Origin: CATOSP01 sp965237775
GTDB lineage: Bacteria; Chloroflexota; Dehalococcoidia; Lucifugimonadales; UBA3495
Reading direction: 5' to 3'
Length of the DNA: 64,000 nucleotides
Assembly: GCA_965237775.1 (NCBI GenBank)
Contig: OZ250155.1
Coordinates: 3,286,001-3,350,000, forward strand
The notes under the pieces were generated by a model. The model was not told the DNA's origin, made no database searches, and saw only the letters and a program-made list of their open reading frames with translations. A program made the translations under genes and the position numbers. Positions 23,887 to 32,856 of this stretch are shown here, in pieces (positions within the stretch are counted from its first letter, which is position 1; each line of letters begins with the position of its first letter).

Positions 23887-26187
23887 TCACCTTTTCGCCG
23901 CGAATTCCAGGTAGGTCCGGGCAACGATATCTCGAATAGAGTCTCTGGCGGCAGGGTCGTCCATCTCCTCCGCTGCGGCCAGCAGCGTACCGCGGAACTG
24001 GAGTGCGAAATTAGCAGGGCGTCCGGACCCATCGCCCGTGAAATAGTCGAGAGCGCGGCCCAATTTCTCAGCGAACCAGCCCTCACCATTACTCCTCAAC
24101 AGCGCCAACAGGAATCTGGCGTCCTGCGTCAACGACTTCTCCCGCCCCGTGGTCATGTCGCTTAGCTGGACGTCGTAAGCGATGAACCCCAGAGACGCCG
24201 ATACCAGGGTTTGTTCACCTCGACTGTCCATTGCCGTTACAAGCCTGGCGGCCAACTCTGGCCGTGCTTGGACCAACGCATGAACGATTCGGGCCGGGGG
24301 TGATGTTACGGGATCGCTATTCCCTACCAAGTCCAAAGCTAATCCGAGGTCGGCCTCAAGAACCCTGGCCGCCGCTTCGGGCTGCCGCCTTATGAACCCA
24401 TGTAAGGGGAACCTCCCATGCCCCAGAACACCCAGCATCTCGGAGGTCTGGGCGTCGCTGCGTGCCGCGATAACGGAAAACATGGCGTGGATGAATGGCT
24501 CATCGATGATGTAATTTCCAGAAGTCTCGTCCACGAGCATCCGGACCCCTGACGCCATCTCCTCGATGTTTGAGGCCATGGTTATGTCAAGTTTCATTAA
24601 AAGTTGATCAGGATTCAGGAGAAACCTGACCTGCGCGGGGACTTGCTCGAGAAGCCTGTGAAACACGTCCGGGTCGGATGCGAAAAGTATCCGGTTGGCC
24701 GTTGTGTGGTCTCTTTCCCGCATCAGCTCGAAGAACAGCCGCAAGTCCTCTTTAGTGCCATAACCGGTCTGTTCGAGGAAACGGCGCAACTCCAGCGCAC
24801 CCTCCCGAGGACTTACCCTGCCCCCGGTCAAGACTCCGCTTACCACCCCTTCGAAGCGGCGCAGACGGTCAACGAAGCTGGCTGTGGCTTGCAACGTCGC
24901 GCCCTGCGGTAGCGGAGGGGCGTTGGAAAACAAGTCCACCAATGCCCTATTGTCGATGGCGGGGAGAAAGTTGACCAGGAAAGGGGATTCGGCCAGATGG
25001 TCCCTTAGTCGTCCTGCCTGCTCCCGGGGCGGCAGGGTCCCAAGGTCTGACACTGTATCCAACGCCGCCGCCAACTGCTTGGCCCGAGGCAGGTCCAAGG
25101 ATGCCAAGTAGTCCGGGTGCCGATCGTGGAGCCGGACCTTGTCCCGCAAATACGCCCGCCAGAAGCTGAAGTTCTCCCCCGCCTGAGGGCCGCCAACCAG
25201 GAGATCGAACTGGTCTGCCAGGTCATAGAGCCGCTGCTTTTCTTCCGCGGCCAGGATATTTCGGTTTGCGTCTCCAACTTGGGCTGACTCCTCGGAGGGA
25301 GGAGCAGGGTGGTAGTCTCGCAAGTCCAGGTGTTCAAATCCAAGGTATTGACTGGCCAACCTGCGGCCGGGCTCCGGTAAGGAACGGAACCAGGACGCGG
25401 CCTGACCCCATGACCCGAAGGGACCCTGGGCCAAAGCCCTATTCCAGTATTTTCGAAGGACCGGTGGGACCAGCGCCAGGTCGCCCCCGGTGTTGTAGAC
25501 CATGTCGGCTTCCAGGTTATGTATCAACGGTTCTAGGTTCTTGGAGTGAAGGTCAGGGAGATTTCGGAGACGTTGGCGCAAAAGTTCAAATTCGTCCGGA
25601 GGTTGGGACATGAACAACAGGATATCCGCGTGGTAACGCTCCAGAGCTGGCGGGAGCCCTCCTTCTACGGGGATTTTCCAGCTAAGCTCCGGGTGCCCCT
25701 CGATTGGGAACGCTCCCCAATAGGAATGGGACAACTCGTGAATAACCGGGACCGGCCGGGCTTCCCCTACTCCGGCCCAACTGTGGAAACCATAGCTTCC
25801 GAAAAACCCAGGCTCTCCACGCATTTGACGCACGTCAAGGCTGTGGACCAACGCCGCGCCTTCCTCGGTGAGCGCATAGAGTTCCGTAACCGCGTCGAGA
25901 CGCCGCCGCACCCAGTCGGAGTTACCGGGATGGGGAGTCGGCGAGTAGGAAACCGTGGAAACCACAGGCCTCAACGGAACAGTAGGTCTGGTGGTGGGGG
26001 ATTGGCGCGCGCGGGTGACGGCGGGTGTCGGCTTCGGGCTGTCGCTCTGGTGCAGCCGAGGTTGCCCAGTGGAGCGCGTCGCCAATGCTTCTGAGATAGG
26101 GGAGTCGGTTGAAACCGGATCGCACGAGGTCAGCAGGATGCCGGCGGCGAGAATGAGGACCAATGCTGACATGCTGAGAGTAACCAA
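23887..26187 (-). CDS. Large lipoprotein of unknown function with an HExxH motif
   Basis: The 766-residue protein has a lipoprotein signal (LLTSC, lipidated Cys22), then a Pro/Thr/Ser-rich linker to about residue 90 and a long mostly helical domain. At residues 150-154 PVIHELSHSYWGAFP carries HELSH, the zinc-peptidase HExxH signature in a helix preceded by small hydrophobic residues. EGHPELSW follows closely and could supply a third ligand. I do not recognise the overall family; the rest is rich in Leu, Arg and Asp with no repeats. It lies 29 bases after the JAMM protease gene on the same strand. A surface metallopeptidase is plausible, and a motif by chance cannot be excluded. The start is TTG; an ATG five codons later is also possible. 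Confidence 0.7.
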   Translation of the reverse strand: MVTLSMSALVLILAAGILLTSCDPVSTDSPISEALATRSTGQPRLHQSDSPKPTPAVTRARQSPTTRPTVPLRPVVSTVSYSPTPHPGNSDWVRRRLDAVTELYALTEEGAALVHSLDVRQMRGEPGFFGSYGFHSWAGVGEARPVPVIHELSHSYWGAFPIEGHPELSWKIPVEGGLPPALERYHADILLFMSQPPDEFELLRQRLRNLPDLHSKNLEPLIHNLEADMVYNTGGDLALVPPVLRKYWNRALAQGPFGSWGQAASWFRSLPEPGRRLASQYLGFEHLDLRDYHPAPPSEESAQVGDANRNILAAEEKQRLYDLADQFDLLVGGPQAGENFSFWRAYLRDKVRLHDRHPDYLASLDLPRAKQLAAALDTVSDLGTLPPREQAGRLRDHLAESPFLVNFLPAIDNRALVDLFSNAPPLPQGATLQATASFVDRLRRFEGVVSGVLTGGRVSPREGALELRRFLEQTGYGTKEDLRLFFELMRERDHTTANRILFASDPDVFHRLLEQVPAQVRFLLNPDQLLMKLDITMASNIEEMASGVRMLVDETSGNYIIDEPFIHAMFSVIAARSDAQTSEMLGVLGHGRFPLHGFIRRQPEAAARVLEADLGLALDLVGNSDPVTSPPARIVHALVQARPELAARLVTAMDSRGEQTLVSASLGFIAYDVQLSDMTTGREKSLTQDARFLLALLRSNGEGWFAEKLGRALDYFTGDGSGRPANFALQFRGTLLAAAEEMDDPAARDSIRDIVARTYLEFAAKR

Positions 26188-26216
26188 GAAGCAGTCTGAC
26201 AGAGACGGACCCTAGA

Positions 26217-26711
26217 TCAAATTTCGGCCCCGTCGTAGCGGGCAATCTCTACGAACCCAGCTTCCTCATCGGACCAGTCGAAGAGGACCGCCGCGACCAC
26301 CCGTCGCCCGTCGATCCCCACGACTAGTTGCTGTACCGGGTACGCGGGTCCGTCGCCCCAAGGACTCGTAGCCACCGTCCGGTCCGTCTCCGAGAGGTAT
26401 GCGCCGCCGTTGGGGTGGGAATGGTAGATTACGCGGGCGGGAGCATCGCTCTCCAGGCTCCGATTGAGCTCAAGTAGATCGTTGCCCGTCAGCACGTACG
26501 CGGTCTCGGCGGTGCGGTCGGCAGCGGTGGGGTGCGTCCCCGACGCTTGTGCATTCTCGCAACTCCGTACGTCGGTCACGCCCGACTCGTCCCTCGGCCC
26601 TGATAGCCAACCACAACATTCGGATGGGAAGGCGTTGCGGGCCTCGCGGTAGACTTCTTCCAGCAGGGGGCGGGGTATTTCCAGGGGTACAGGGGCTGCA
26701 ACCAAATCCAT
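26217..26711 (-). CDS. JAMM/MPN+ metalloprotease-like protein
   Basis: The 164-residue protein is a single Mov34/MPN domain with the full JAMM zinc site: Glu31 (in SECCGWL), then His97-x-His99-x7-Ser107-x2-Asp110. Bacterial members include proteases that release sulfur-carrier or ubiquitin-like proteins, such as the Mec family that cleaves the cysteine-adducted carrier CysO. No ubiquitin-like or sulfur-carrier gene is visible beside it. It lies 9 bases downstream of a tyrosine-phosphatase-like gene and 29 upstream of a lipoprotein gene, all on one strand. The ATG has GGGAG before it. All catalytic residues are intact. Confidence 0.88.
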   Translation of the reverse strand: MDLVAAPVPLEIPRPLLEEVYREARNAFPSECCGWLSGPRDESGVTDVRSCENAQASGTHPTAADRTAETAYVLTGNDLLELNRSLESDAPARVIYHSHPNGGAYLSETDRTVATSPWGDGPAYPVQQLVVGIDGRRVVAAVLFDWSDEEAGFVEIARYDGAEI

Positions 26712-26720
26712 GCTCCCGTG

Positions 26721-27218
26721 TTAAAGGTTCTCCATAGCTTCTATCGCTCTGCGCCGCCTTTCGCGCTCCCGGGACTTGAGGAGGTCCGAGAAGCGTGTAA
26801 CGGCATCCTCTTGGTCCGGAGTCTGAATGGAGCCGGGGCGTAGCGTGCGGATCAAGCTGACCGCGGCTTCAGGGGTGTAACCGCAATAAACGAAATAGCA
26901 GGCTAGGACCGTACCCGTCCGGCCCAATCCGGCCTGGCAGGTAACCACAACGGGCCGCTCCCAGGTCTCGATCTCCTGCTCAATCCACAGCACTATACGC
27001 TCGATCTGTTCCAGCGTCGGCGCGGTGAAGTCGGGGACCGGCTCGTACAGGTCGTGCATTTCCAGGGCTTCGGCGGAAATTGTCTGTTCTTCCATGCGGA
27101 CCACGGAAGTGATGTCCCGCATCTTGAGGAATATCAGGTCCCGGCGGCTGGTCGGTCCCTTGGAAGCCGCCAGAGAGCCTTCCAAAATCCAGCTAAAGTT
27201 CAAGTATTCCAAGTTCAC
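26721..27218 (-). CDS. Dual-specificity/tyrosine phosphatase-like protein
   Basis: The 165-residue protein has the Cys-x5-Arg loop of cysteine-based phosphatases in VVTCQAGLGRTGT, with the general-acid region upstream (EPVPDFTAPT). The usual His before the catalytic Cys is Thr. The C-terminal helix TPEAAVSLIRTLRPGSIQTPDQ is typical of bacterial and plant-like dual-specificity phosphatases. The substrate is unknown; it may act on phosphoproteins, inositides or small phosphates. The start is GTG at 27218 (a TTG at 27212 has better spacing from GGAG). It is the first gene of a set with the JAMM protease and the HExxH lipoprotein. Confidence 0.85.
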   Translation of the reverse strand: MNLEYLNFSWILEGSLAASKGPTSRRDLIFLKMRDITSVVRMEEQTISAEALEMHDLYEPVPDFTAPTLEQIERIVLWIEQEIETWERPVVVTCQAGLGRTGTVLACYFVYCGYTPEAAVSLIRTLRPGSIQTPDQEDAVTRFSDLLKSRERERRRRAIEAMENL

Positions 27219-27291
27219 CTCTCCGGCATCTGTAATCGCGCTTGGAAAATCGGCTCACGGACCTAGGGAGACGGTCCGGTCTGCCGCGCAC

Positions 27292-27321
27292 ATTATACTA
27301 ATCCGGCAAGTTCCGGGCCAA
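27292..27321 (-). promoter_or_regulatory. Promoter of the phosphatase-JAMM-lipoprotein group
   Basis: On the minus strand a consensus -10 TATAAT lies at 27297-27292 and a -35-like TTGGCC at 27321-27316, with 18 bases between. Transcription would start about 70 bases before the phosphatase start. Confidence 0.6.
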
Positions 27322-27390
27322 CCCGCTCCGCGCCCTCACCAACCGCCTTGACTACTCCTCGATTCCTGGAAATCGCTCTCTCACACGTTC

Positions 27391-28653
27391 TAAACCAAAG
27401 CTAAGGTGAAATGCGCAGAGTCATGGGGTAAATTTGTGGGGAGAACCGAGTTAACTGGTCTTTGAAGATGCGAGGGGTTGGTGATGGGCGTGAGGGAGAT
27501 GGAGCGGTTTCTGGAACAATGGCAGATGGATGCCAAGGGCTTGCGCCGCCGGATGATTCTGGCGCCAACGCCCAGGGAACGGGAGCGGTGGTACGCCATC
27601 TTGCTGCTGGCACAGGGCTGGACAGCATCAGGGACGGCGGAGGCGCTGGAACGGGACCCACACACCATAGGACGGTGGGCCGCCGCCTTCGGCGAGGGAG
27701 GGCCTGCAGCCTTGATATTCGAGCAGACCGGTGGTTCCCCCCCGCCCTTGGTGAGACGCAACAGGCGGAGTTGAAGGCAGCGGTGGAGGAGTTACCGGAG
27801 CAGGCGGGCATCGAACTGTCCAACTGGTATTGGAAGGTGGTGCGGCAGTTCGTTTCGGAGCGGTTTGACGTCAGTTTGAGCCGCAGCAGTTGCCTGAACT
27901 ATCTGCACCGCTTGGGATTTGCCTTCAAGCGCCCCAAGAAGCATCTGCTCAAGGCGGATGAGGCCAAGCGGGAGGCTTTCGTAGCGCAGTACGCCGCCCT
28001 GTCGGAGGAGGCCATACGGTCCGGGGCCAAGATATTCTTCGCCGACGAGGCCCACTTCCGGGCGGACGCCGAACTGCGGGGCAAATGGGTGCTCAGGGGA
28101 GAGTCGGCCTTGGTGGACTCCAGCAGCCCACGCTATGGGGAGAAGGCCAGCTACTACTCGGCGGTTTGCCTGGAGACCGGCGAGGTGGAATGGATGGAAC
28201 TGGAGGGGAACAGCAACTCCGGAACCTCAGCCGTCTTCCTGGCACAACTGAGGGAGAGGCACTCTGGGCCGCTCAACGTGATCTGGGACAACGCGCCGGC
28301 ACACCGTGGCGAGGCGGTGAGGGAGTATCTGCGGACGCCGGGGCTGGCGTTGAGGCTGGTGAACCCCCGTTTTCACGAGGGCAGGCTCTGCCGGGCTACA
28401 GTCCGGACTTCAACGCCGATGAGGCCATCTGGGGCTGGGCCAGAGAGGAGGCGACGGGAAACCTGTGCTTGGGCAGCAAGGTCAAGGTGCAGGAGAGGGT
28501 CGATCACTTCCTCGATGGGCTAGCCAAGCGGAAGGATGAGGTGAAGCGGCGCTGCCGCACCGTCCTGCAATCATGGGCCGAAAGTCTCCCGCGACACTCG
28601 CAGCCCGATTCCGGGCTCACCCTAATTGCACATCCCACCTTGGCTTTAGTTTA
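27391..28653 (+). mobile_element. IS630-type insertion sequence (first copy)
   Basis: The ends are imperfect inverted repeats: CTAAACCAAAGCTAAGGTG on the left and the reverse complement of CTAAACTAAAGCCAAGGTG on the right, with similarity running on to about 28 bases. TA lies at each outer edge (27391-27392 and 28652-28653), the target duplication used by IS630/Tc1/mariner elements. The 1.26-kb length fits the family. The element carries one transposase gene with two breaks and lies inside the 3' end of a DUF167 gene. Confidence 0.88.
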
Positions 28654-28654
28654 G
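27484..28654 (+). pseudogene. IS630-family transposase, broken in two places
   Basis: The first frame has the N-terminal helix-turn-helix (RERERWYAILLLAQGWTA, then HTIGRWAAAFGEGG). A C7 run at about 27747-27753 moves reading to the next frame, which carries the RNase-H-like DDE core: KIFFADEAHFRADAE with the first Asp, and VIWDNAPAHRG with the second. A 23-base insertion at 28365-28387 then breaks the frame. The final frame has LPGYSPDFNADEAIWGW with the last acidic residue. Removing the 23 bases rejoins RLVN with LPGYS exactly. The C7 site could be a programmed slip, since some IS630 elements use one, but the second break is an insertion. A complete protein would be about 380 residues. Confidence 0.85.
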
Positions 28655-28882
28655 GGTCACCGTTTCAACGTCCAGTGACTTGTCCCGCGAAGTGTGGCCC
28701 CGGACGATGCGTATCAGGCTCTTGGGCACCGCCAGCGACTCGGCCAAAAGAGCGATGACCGCTCGGTTTGCCTCGCCGCCCACCGGAGGCGCGGTTACAC
28801 GAACGTGAAGTACATCCCCGCGAAAGCCCATCACCCGATTTCGGGAGCTTCTTGGGTGTACCCTGAGATTGATACGGGTCAC
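28646..28882 (-). CDS. DUF167 (YggU-like) protein, 3' end replaced by an IS
   Basis: The 78-residue protein has the DUF167 pattern: INLRVHPRSSRNRVMG, then VRVTAPPVGGEANRAVIALLAESLAVPKSLIRIVRGHTSRDK. The GTG start lies 6 bases after GGAG. The last codons (AAC TAA) come from the terminal repeat of the IS630 element. Joining the sequences on either side of the element through one TA gives an open frame that continues for 13 codons, ending in RFPGIEE and a TAG at 27354-27352. The gene was thus about 90 codons before insertion and has lost its last turn of helix. The function of the family is not established. Confidence 0.85.
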   Translation of the reverse strand: MTRINLRVHPRSSRNRVMGFRGDVLHVRVTAPPVGGEANRAVIALLAESLAVPKSLIRIVRGHTSRDKSLDVETVTLN

Positions 28883-28955
28883 GACGTCTCCGGAAGTGCG
28901 GAGCGGGCGGTCTGGTATATTGGATACAATAGATTCAACGCCCCGGGAGGTGCCT

Positions 28956-29735
28956 GTGGAGTATACCAACCTTAAGCTTGAGATAGAAAACGCCGTCGCA
29001 ACCATCCGCCTGGACCGGCCGAACGCGTTGAACGCTATCAGCCCGGGTCTCCTGGCAGACTTGGAAGATGCGGTCGGCTCTGTGGAGAAGGACGAGAGCA
29101 TCAAGGCCGTGGTTATCCGGGGCGAGGGAAGGGCCTTTTGCGCCGGGGCAGATCTGGTCTATTTCGAGTCCGCGTTCCAGGACCCGGACGAGCTTCATAA
29201 ATACCTAACGCGCCTGAACCGATGTTTGTTCAGGCTGGAAGAGCTTCCCGTTCCCGTAATAGCCTTGGTCCATGGTTTCGCCCTAGCTGGAGGACTGGAG
29301 CTTATGATGGCCTGCGATATGGCCTTGGCTGCGGAAAACGCCCGCCTGGGAGACCAGCACACCAACTTCGGCCTGATGCCCGGGGGAGGATCGACCCAAC
29401 GCTTGCCCAGGCTCGTTGGAATGCAACTGGGCATGGAGCTACTGACCACGGGAAGGTGGCTATCGGGAACCGAGGCGGCGGAATGCGGACTGGTCCTAAG
29501 GGCGGTCCCCGAGGAGGAACTGGACGCGGCGCTGGAGGGCCTGTTAAGCCCCCTCCGAGTCAAGAGCAGGCCAGGACTCGGGTGGATCAAGACCGTAACG
29601 CGACAGGGCAAAGACCTGCCGGTGAGAAGCGGAGTTGCGCTGGAGACCTTCGCTTTCGTGCAATATGTTACGTCTTCCAGCCACCCAACCGAAGGGTTAC
29701 GGGCTTTTAAGGAGAAGCGTCAGCCGGAATTCTGA
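28956..29735 (+). CDS. Enoyl-CoA hydratase/isomerase family protein
   Basis: The 259-residue protein has the crotonase fold with FCAGADL and HGFALAGGLELMMACD, the two segments forming the CoA oxyanion hole. A Glu at the usual catalytic position lies in GDQHTNFGLMPGGGSTQRLPRLVG. The GTG at 28956 is preferred because GGGAGG lies 5 bases before it. Such enzymes hydrate 2-enoyl-CoA in fatty-acid or amino-acid breakdown, but the family also includes isomerases and hydrolases. No other beta-oxidation gene is adjacent. It is transcribed away from the DUF167 gene. Confidence 0.9.
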   Translation: MEYTNLKLEIENAVATIRLDRPNALNAISPGLLADLEDAVGSVEKDESIKAVVIRGEGRAFCAGADLVYFESAFQDPDELHKYLTRLNRCLFRLEELPVPVIALVHGFALAGGLELMMACDMALAAENARLGDQHTNFGLMPGGGSTQRLPRLVGMQLGMELLTTGRWLSGTEAAECGLVLRAVPEEELDAALEGLLSPLRVKSRPGLGWIKTVTRQGKDLPVRSGVALETFAFVQYVTSSSHPTEGLRAFKEKRQPEF

Positions 29736-29748
29736 CCACATTCGACGT

Positions 29749-29777
29749 TAGACAGGAATTTTCCCCGATGCTATCAT
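29749..29777 (+). promoter_or_regulatory. Promoter before metF
   Basis: TAGACA (29749-29754) and TATCAT (29772-29777) are 17 bases apart, and TGC directly precedes the -10 box as in extended promoters. Confidence 0.5.
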
Positions 29778-29863
29778 GGCCTTCGGGGCTACCCACTGGC
29801 GCCGTAATTGGCCCGGCCTCCGCTCAAACCGCCTGAAGTCAACCTCTGGTCAAAGCGTGCAGC

Positions 29864-30745
29864 TTGCGAATTAAACATATTCTCGAAAATACCAGAACCA
29901 TCTCATGCGAGTTTTTCCCTCCCCGGACAGAGGATGGAATACCAGGAGTCCTGCGAGCCGCGGAGCGGCTAAAGGAATTCAGCCCTGACTTTGTGTCCGT
30001 CACCTACGGCGCGGGCGGGTCCACTAGGACGTTTACCGAGCAGATCACCGTTGCGCTTAACCAGCAGCGCGACTTGGAAGTCATGGCCCACCTGACCTGT
30101 GTGGGTCAGGCCAAGGAAGAAGTGCATCAAGTCTTGGAGCGTCTGGACGAGGCTGGAATCCAGAATATCATCGCCCTACGGGGCGATCCGCCACGGGGAG
30201 ACACGGAATTCGTCCCGGCGGAAAACGGATTTCACCACGCGTCCGACTTGATTGCCCACATACGCGAAAATTTCGACTTTGGTATCGCGGCCGCATGCTA
30301 CCCTGAGGGCCATACTGAATCGGAGGACCTCGACGCCGACCTCAGTTACGCCAAGCTCAAAGTGGAGAAGGGGGTGGACTTCCTCATCACCCAACTTTTC
30401 TTCGACAACGAGGACTTCTTTGATTTTACTCGCAGGGCCCAGCAAGCGGGCATAGATGTACCCATCATCCCTGGAGTCTTGCCGATCTTGAGCGCGAGCC
30501 AGATACGGCGGTTTACCTCGCTATGCGGCGCCAAAATTCCCGAGGCCCTGGACCAGGAGTTGGAACGCTATGCCGAAGATGACCGCGGCGCGCGGGAACT
30601 GGGCGTGGAGTACGCAACCCAACAAGTCGCGGAACTTTGGGAAAACGGCGTTCCGGGGATACATTTCTACGTGCTCAACCGCAGCTACTCGGTGTCCAAG
30701 ATTCTGAGCAACCTGGGACTGGCCGGGCATACTCCCTCCGATTGA
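29864..30745 (+). CDS. metF: Methylenetetrahydrofolate reductase
   Basis: MetF reduces 5,10-methylene-THF to 5-methyl-THF for methionine synthesis or C1 metabolism. The 293-residue TIM barrel has SCEFFPPRTEDG with the catalytic Glu, SVTYGAGGSTR, MAHLTCVGQ, NIIALRGDPPRG and QLFFDNEDFFDF, all family hallmarks. The length fits bacterial MetF without a C-terminal regulatory domain. TTG at 29864 is the first possible in-frame start, and no strong Shine-Dalgarno motif is visible. It is followed by acpS and nnr. Confidence 0.95.
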   Translation: MRIKHILENTRTISCEFFPPRTEDGIPGVLRAAERLKEFSPDFVSVTYGAGGSTRTFTEQITVALNQQRDLEVMAHLTCVGQAKEEVHQVLERLDEAGIQNIIALRGDPPRGDTEFVPAENGFHHASDLIAHIRENFDFGIAAACYPEGHTESEDLDADLSYAKLKVEKGVDFLITQLFFDNEDFFDFTRRAQQAGIDVPIIPGVLPILSASQIRRFTSLCGAKIPEALDQELERYAEDDRGARELGVEYATQQVAELWENGVPGIHFYVLNRSYSVSKILSNLGLAGHTPSD

Positions 30746-30816
30746 TCCCCGGCCCCATGGACCGGAATGGCGACGCCGTCCAACCTTGCCCAAACCCGCA
30801 ATGTGACCTGACTGCC

Positions 30817-31191
30817 ATGCTCTCCACTGGTGTCGACATTATCGAAATCCCACGTATCCGCCGCATGGTAGACCAGTATGGCCAGCGGTTTTTGGACCGC
30901 ATCTACACGGCCGGAGAAAAGTCATACTGCCGAGGGAGGGCGCCCAACCTGGCCGCCCGGTTTGCAGCCAAAGAAGCCACCATGAAATCACTGGGCACCG
31001 GAGTTCGGGGTGTGGGCTGGAAGGATATCGAGGTTGTACGCGCATCCAGTGGAGCCCCTGGCATCAAGCTACATGGCCGGGCCCAGGCAAGGGCCCAGCG
31101 CCTAGGCGTGCGGGAGATATCCGTTAGCCTATCCCACTCCACCGAATACGCGGTGGCATTCGTCGTGGTGGAGCAAGACGGCCCGGCATGA
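30817..31191 (+). CDS. acpS: Holo-[acyl-carrier-protein] synthase
   Basis: AcpS transfers phosphopantetheine from CoA to acyl carrier protein. The 124-residue protein has STGVDIIEIPRI with the Mg-binding Asp, and LAARFAAKEATMKSLGTG with the metal-binding Glu and conserved Lys. SVSLSHS comes near the end. The ATG at 30817 gives the usual N-terminus. Its stop overlaps the nnr start in ATGA, a pairing common in bacteria, so the genes are coupled. Confidence 0.95.
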   Translation: MLSTGVDIIEIPRIRRMVDQYGQRFLDRIYTAGEKSYCRGRAPNLAARFAAKEATMKSLGTGVRGVGWKDIEVVRASSGAPGIKLHGRAQARAQRLGVREISVSLSHSTEYAVAFVVVEQDGPA

Positions 31192-32744
31192 AGATCGTTA
31201 CCGCCGCCCAGATGACCGCGTTGGAGCAGGCTTCAGAGCGCCAGGGGGTCAACACCGACACCCTGATGGAAAACGCGGGGTTGGCGGTTGCGGAAAGCTG
31301 CCGCAGACTCCTGGGGGGCGCAGCGGGGAAGCGTATCCTGGTCCTTATCGGACCGGGGAACAACGGGGCCGACGGGCTGGTAACCGGGCGGCATCTGAGG
31401 CGGTGGGGCGCGGACGTAACCGCCTACGTGGTCAGGGGACGGCCCAGCCACGATCCCAAGATGGAACTTGCCCTCGGCTACGGTATCTCAGTCGCGGACG
31501 CCTCCAACGACCCAAGTCTGGAAGTCTTGGACCAGCATCTTAGCCGTTCGGACCTGGTCGTTGACGCGATCCTTGGGACCGGTCGTTCTCGTCCCCTCAC
31601 AGGTCAGGTTCGTGACGTCGTTAGCCGTTTGAACAAGCGCCCGGGTAACTCGCGGCCTCCCCTGCTGGCGATGGACCTACCCACCGGGCTCAATTGCGAC
31701 ACAGGTGAAGTGGACCCAGTATGTCCAACCATGGACGTAACCGTCGCCCTGGGACGCCCCAAGATTGGACTCCTGGCTTTTCCCGGAGTGGAACGCGCCG
31801 GTCGACTGGAAATCGCCGACATCGGCCTAGCCCCGGACTTGGAAGGCGAAGAGGACCTCGACCTTGAATTACTGACAGCGGAATGGGTTCGGAGCCGTCT
31901 TCCGGACCGCCCTCTGAACTCGCACAAGGGCACCTTCGGCCACGCGTTGGTCGTAGCCGGTTCCCGCAATTACGTGGGAGCGGCGTATCTGGCATCCCAA
32001 GCGTCGGTGCGGACGGGTGCGGGTCTGACCACCCTGGCGTCGTGCCAAGGGGTTTACGCAATCGCCGCTGGCAAGCTGACCGAAGTCATCCACCTTCCCC
32101 TGCCGGAAGACGACAACGGGCGAATTCGTTCCGACGCCGCCCAATTGATAAGAAAGGACCTGGGCCGGTACAGCGCTCTGCTGATCGGATGCGGTCTTGG
32201 TTGGTCTCCAGGAACGACCGGGCTCTTGCGGGGACTGCTGCTGGGAGACCCACCCTGCCCCGTGCCTGCGGTTATTGACGCCGACGGCCTCAACTGTCTG
32301 TCCGCGATAGATGAGTGGTGGAAGCGGTTGGGCGCACCCGTGGCCCTGACTCCCCATCCCGGCGAGATGGCTACGTTAGTAGGGACTTCCAACGCCGAGG
32401 TCCAGCGCGACCGGGTGGGGATTGCCAGGGAGTGGTCAAGGCGATGGAACGTGACCGTTGTGTTGAAGGGTGCGCATACGGTAATCGCCGCGCCGACCGG
32501 GCTTGTGCGCATGGCGCCTTTCGCCAATCCGGGCATGGCTTCCGGTGGGACGGGAGATGTTCTGACCGGTGTGATTGCGGGACTGATGGCCCAAGGTCTG
32601 GACACGACCGACGCCGCTTGTTGTGGGGTGTATCTGCACGGCCTCGCGGCGGAAGCCACCACCGGAATCATGGGGAATGCCGGGTCCTTGGCCTCAGATC
32701 TGGTCCAACAGATACCCCACACTATGCACCGGCTCAAACAGTAG
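31188..32744 (+). CDS. nnr: Bifunctional NAD(P)HX epimerase/dehydratase
   Basis: The protein repairs hydrated NADH and NADPH. The N-terminal YjeF_N epimerase domain (residues 1-215) has GPGNNGADGLVTGRHL. The C-terminal ADP/ATP-dependent dehydratase domain (about 235-518) has the ribokinase-like fold with LTPHPGEMATL, VLKGAHTVIA and GMASGGTGDVLTGVIAGLMAQG, including the catalytic Asp. At 518 residues it is a normal fused form. ATGA overlap with acpS ties the pair together. Confidence 0.95.
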   Translation: MKIVTAAQMTALEQASERQGVNTDTLMENAGLAVAESCRRLLGGAAGKRILVLIGPGNNGADGLVTGRHLRRWGADVTAYVVRGRPSHDPKMELALGYGISVADASNDPSLEVLDQHLSRSDLVVDAILGTGRSRPLTGQVRDVVSRLNKRPGNSRPPLLAMDLPTGLNCDTGEVDPVCPTMDVTVALGRPKIGLLAFPGVERAGRLEIADIGLAPDLEGEEDLDLELLTAEWVRSRLPDRPLNSHKGTFGHALVVAGSRNYVGAAYLASQASVRTGAGLTTLASCQGVYAIAAGKLTEVIHLPLPEDDNGRIRSDAAQLIRKDLGRYSALLIGCGLGWSPGTTGLLRGLLLGDPPCPVPAVIDADGLNCLSAIDEWWKRLGAPVALTPHPGEMATLVGTSNAEVQRDRVGIAREWSRRWNVTVVLKGAHTVIAAPTGLVRMAPFANPGMASGGTGDVLTGVIAGLMAQGLDTTDAACCGVYLHGLAAEATTGIMGNAGSLASDLVQQIPHTMHRLKQ

Positions 32745-32847
32745 GCACCCCAGACAAGTCGCACCGGGTGCCCTGGACCTCCCATCGCCGTCCATTTTCT
32801 CGAGGCTCTAAAGACTGAATCTCAAGGGTAGTGTAGGAAAGGCCTTA

Positions 32848-32856
32848 TGCTATACT
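32848..32856 (+). promoter_or_regulatory. Extended -10 promoter element before the HEAT-repeat gene
   Basis: TGC followed by TATACT at 32851-32856 forms an extended -10 box; no good -35 hexamer is visible. It would give a leader of about 190 bases before the ATG at 33056. Confidence 0.4.

Noticed and set aside
27747..27753. C7 run in the first IS630 as proof of programmed frameshifting
   Set aside because: The run fits a slip site, but the gene has another lesion and similar runs in this window look like decay or sequence error, so I do not claim programming.
29736..29863. Riboswitch (SAM or cobalamin type) before metF
   Set aside because: Apart from a short CCACTGG string no conserved core or terminator is visible; only a promoter can be supported.
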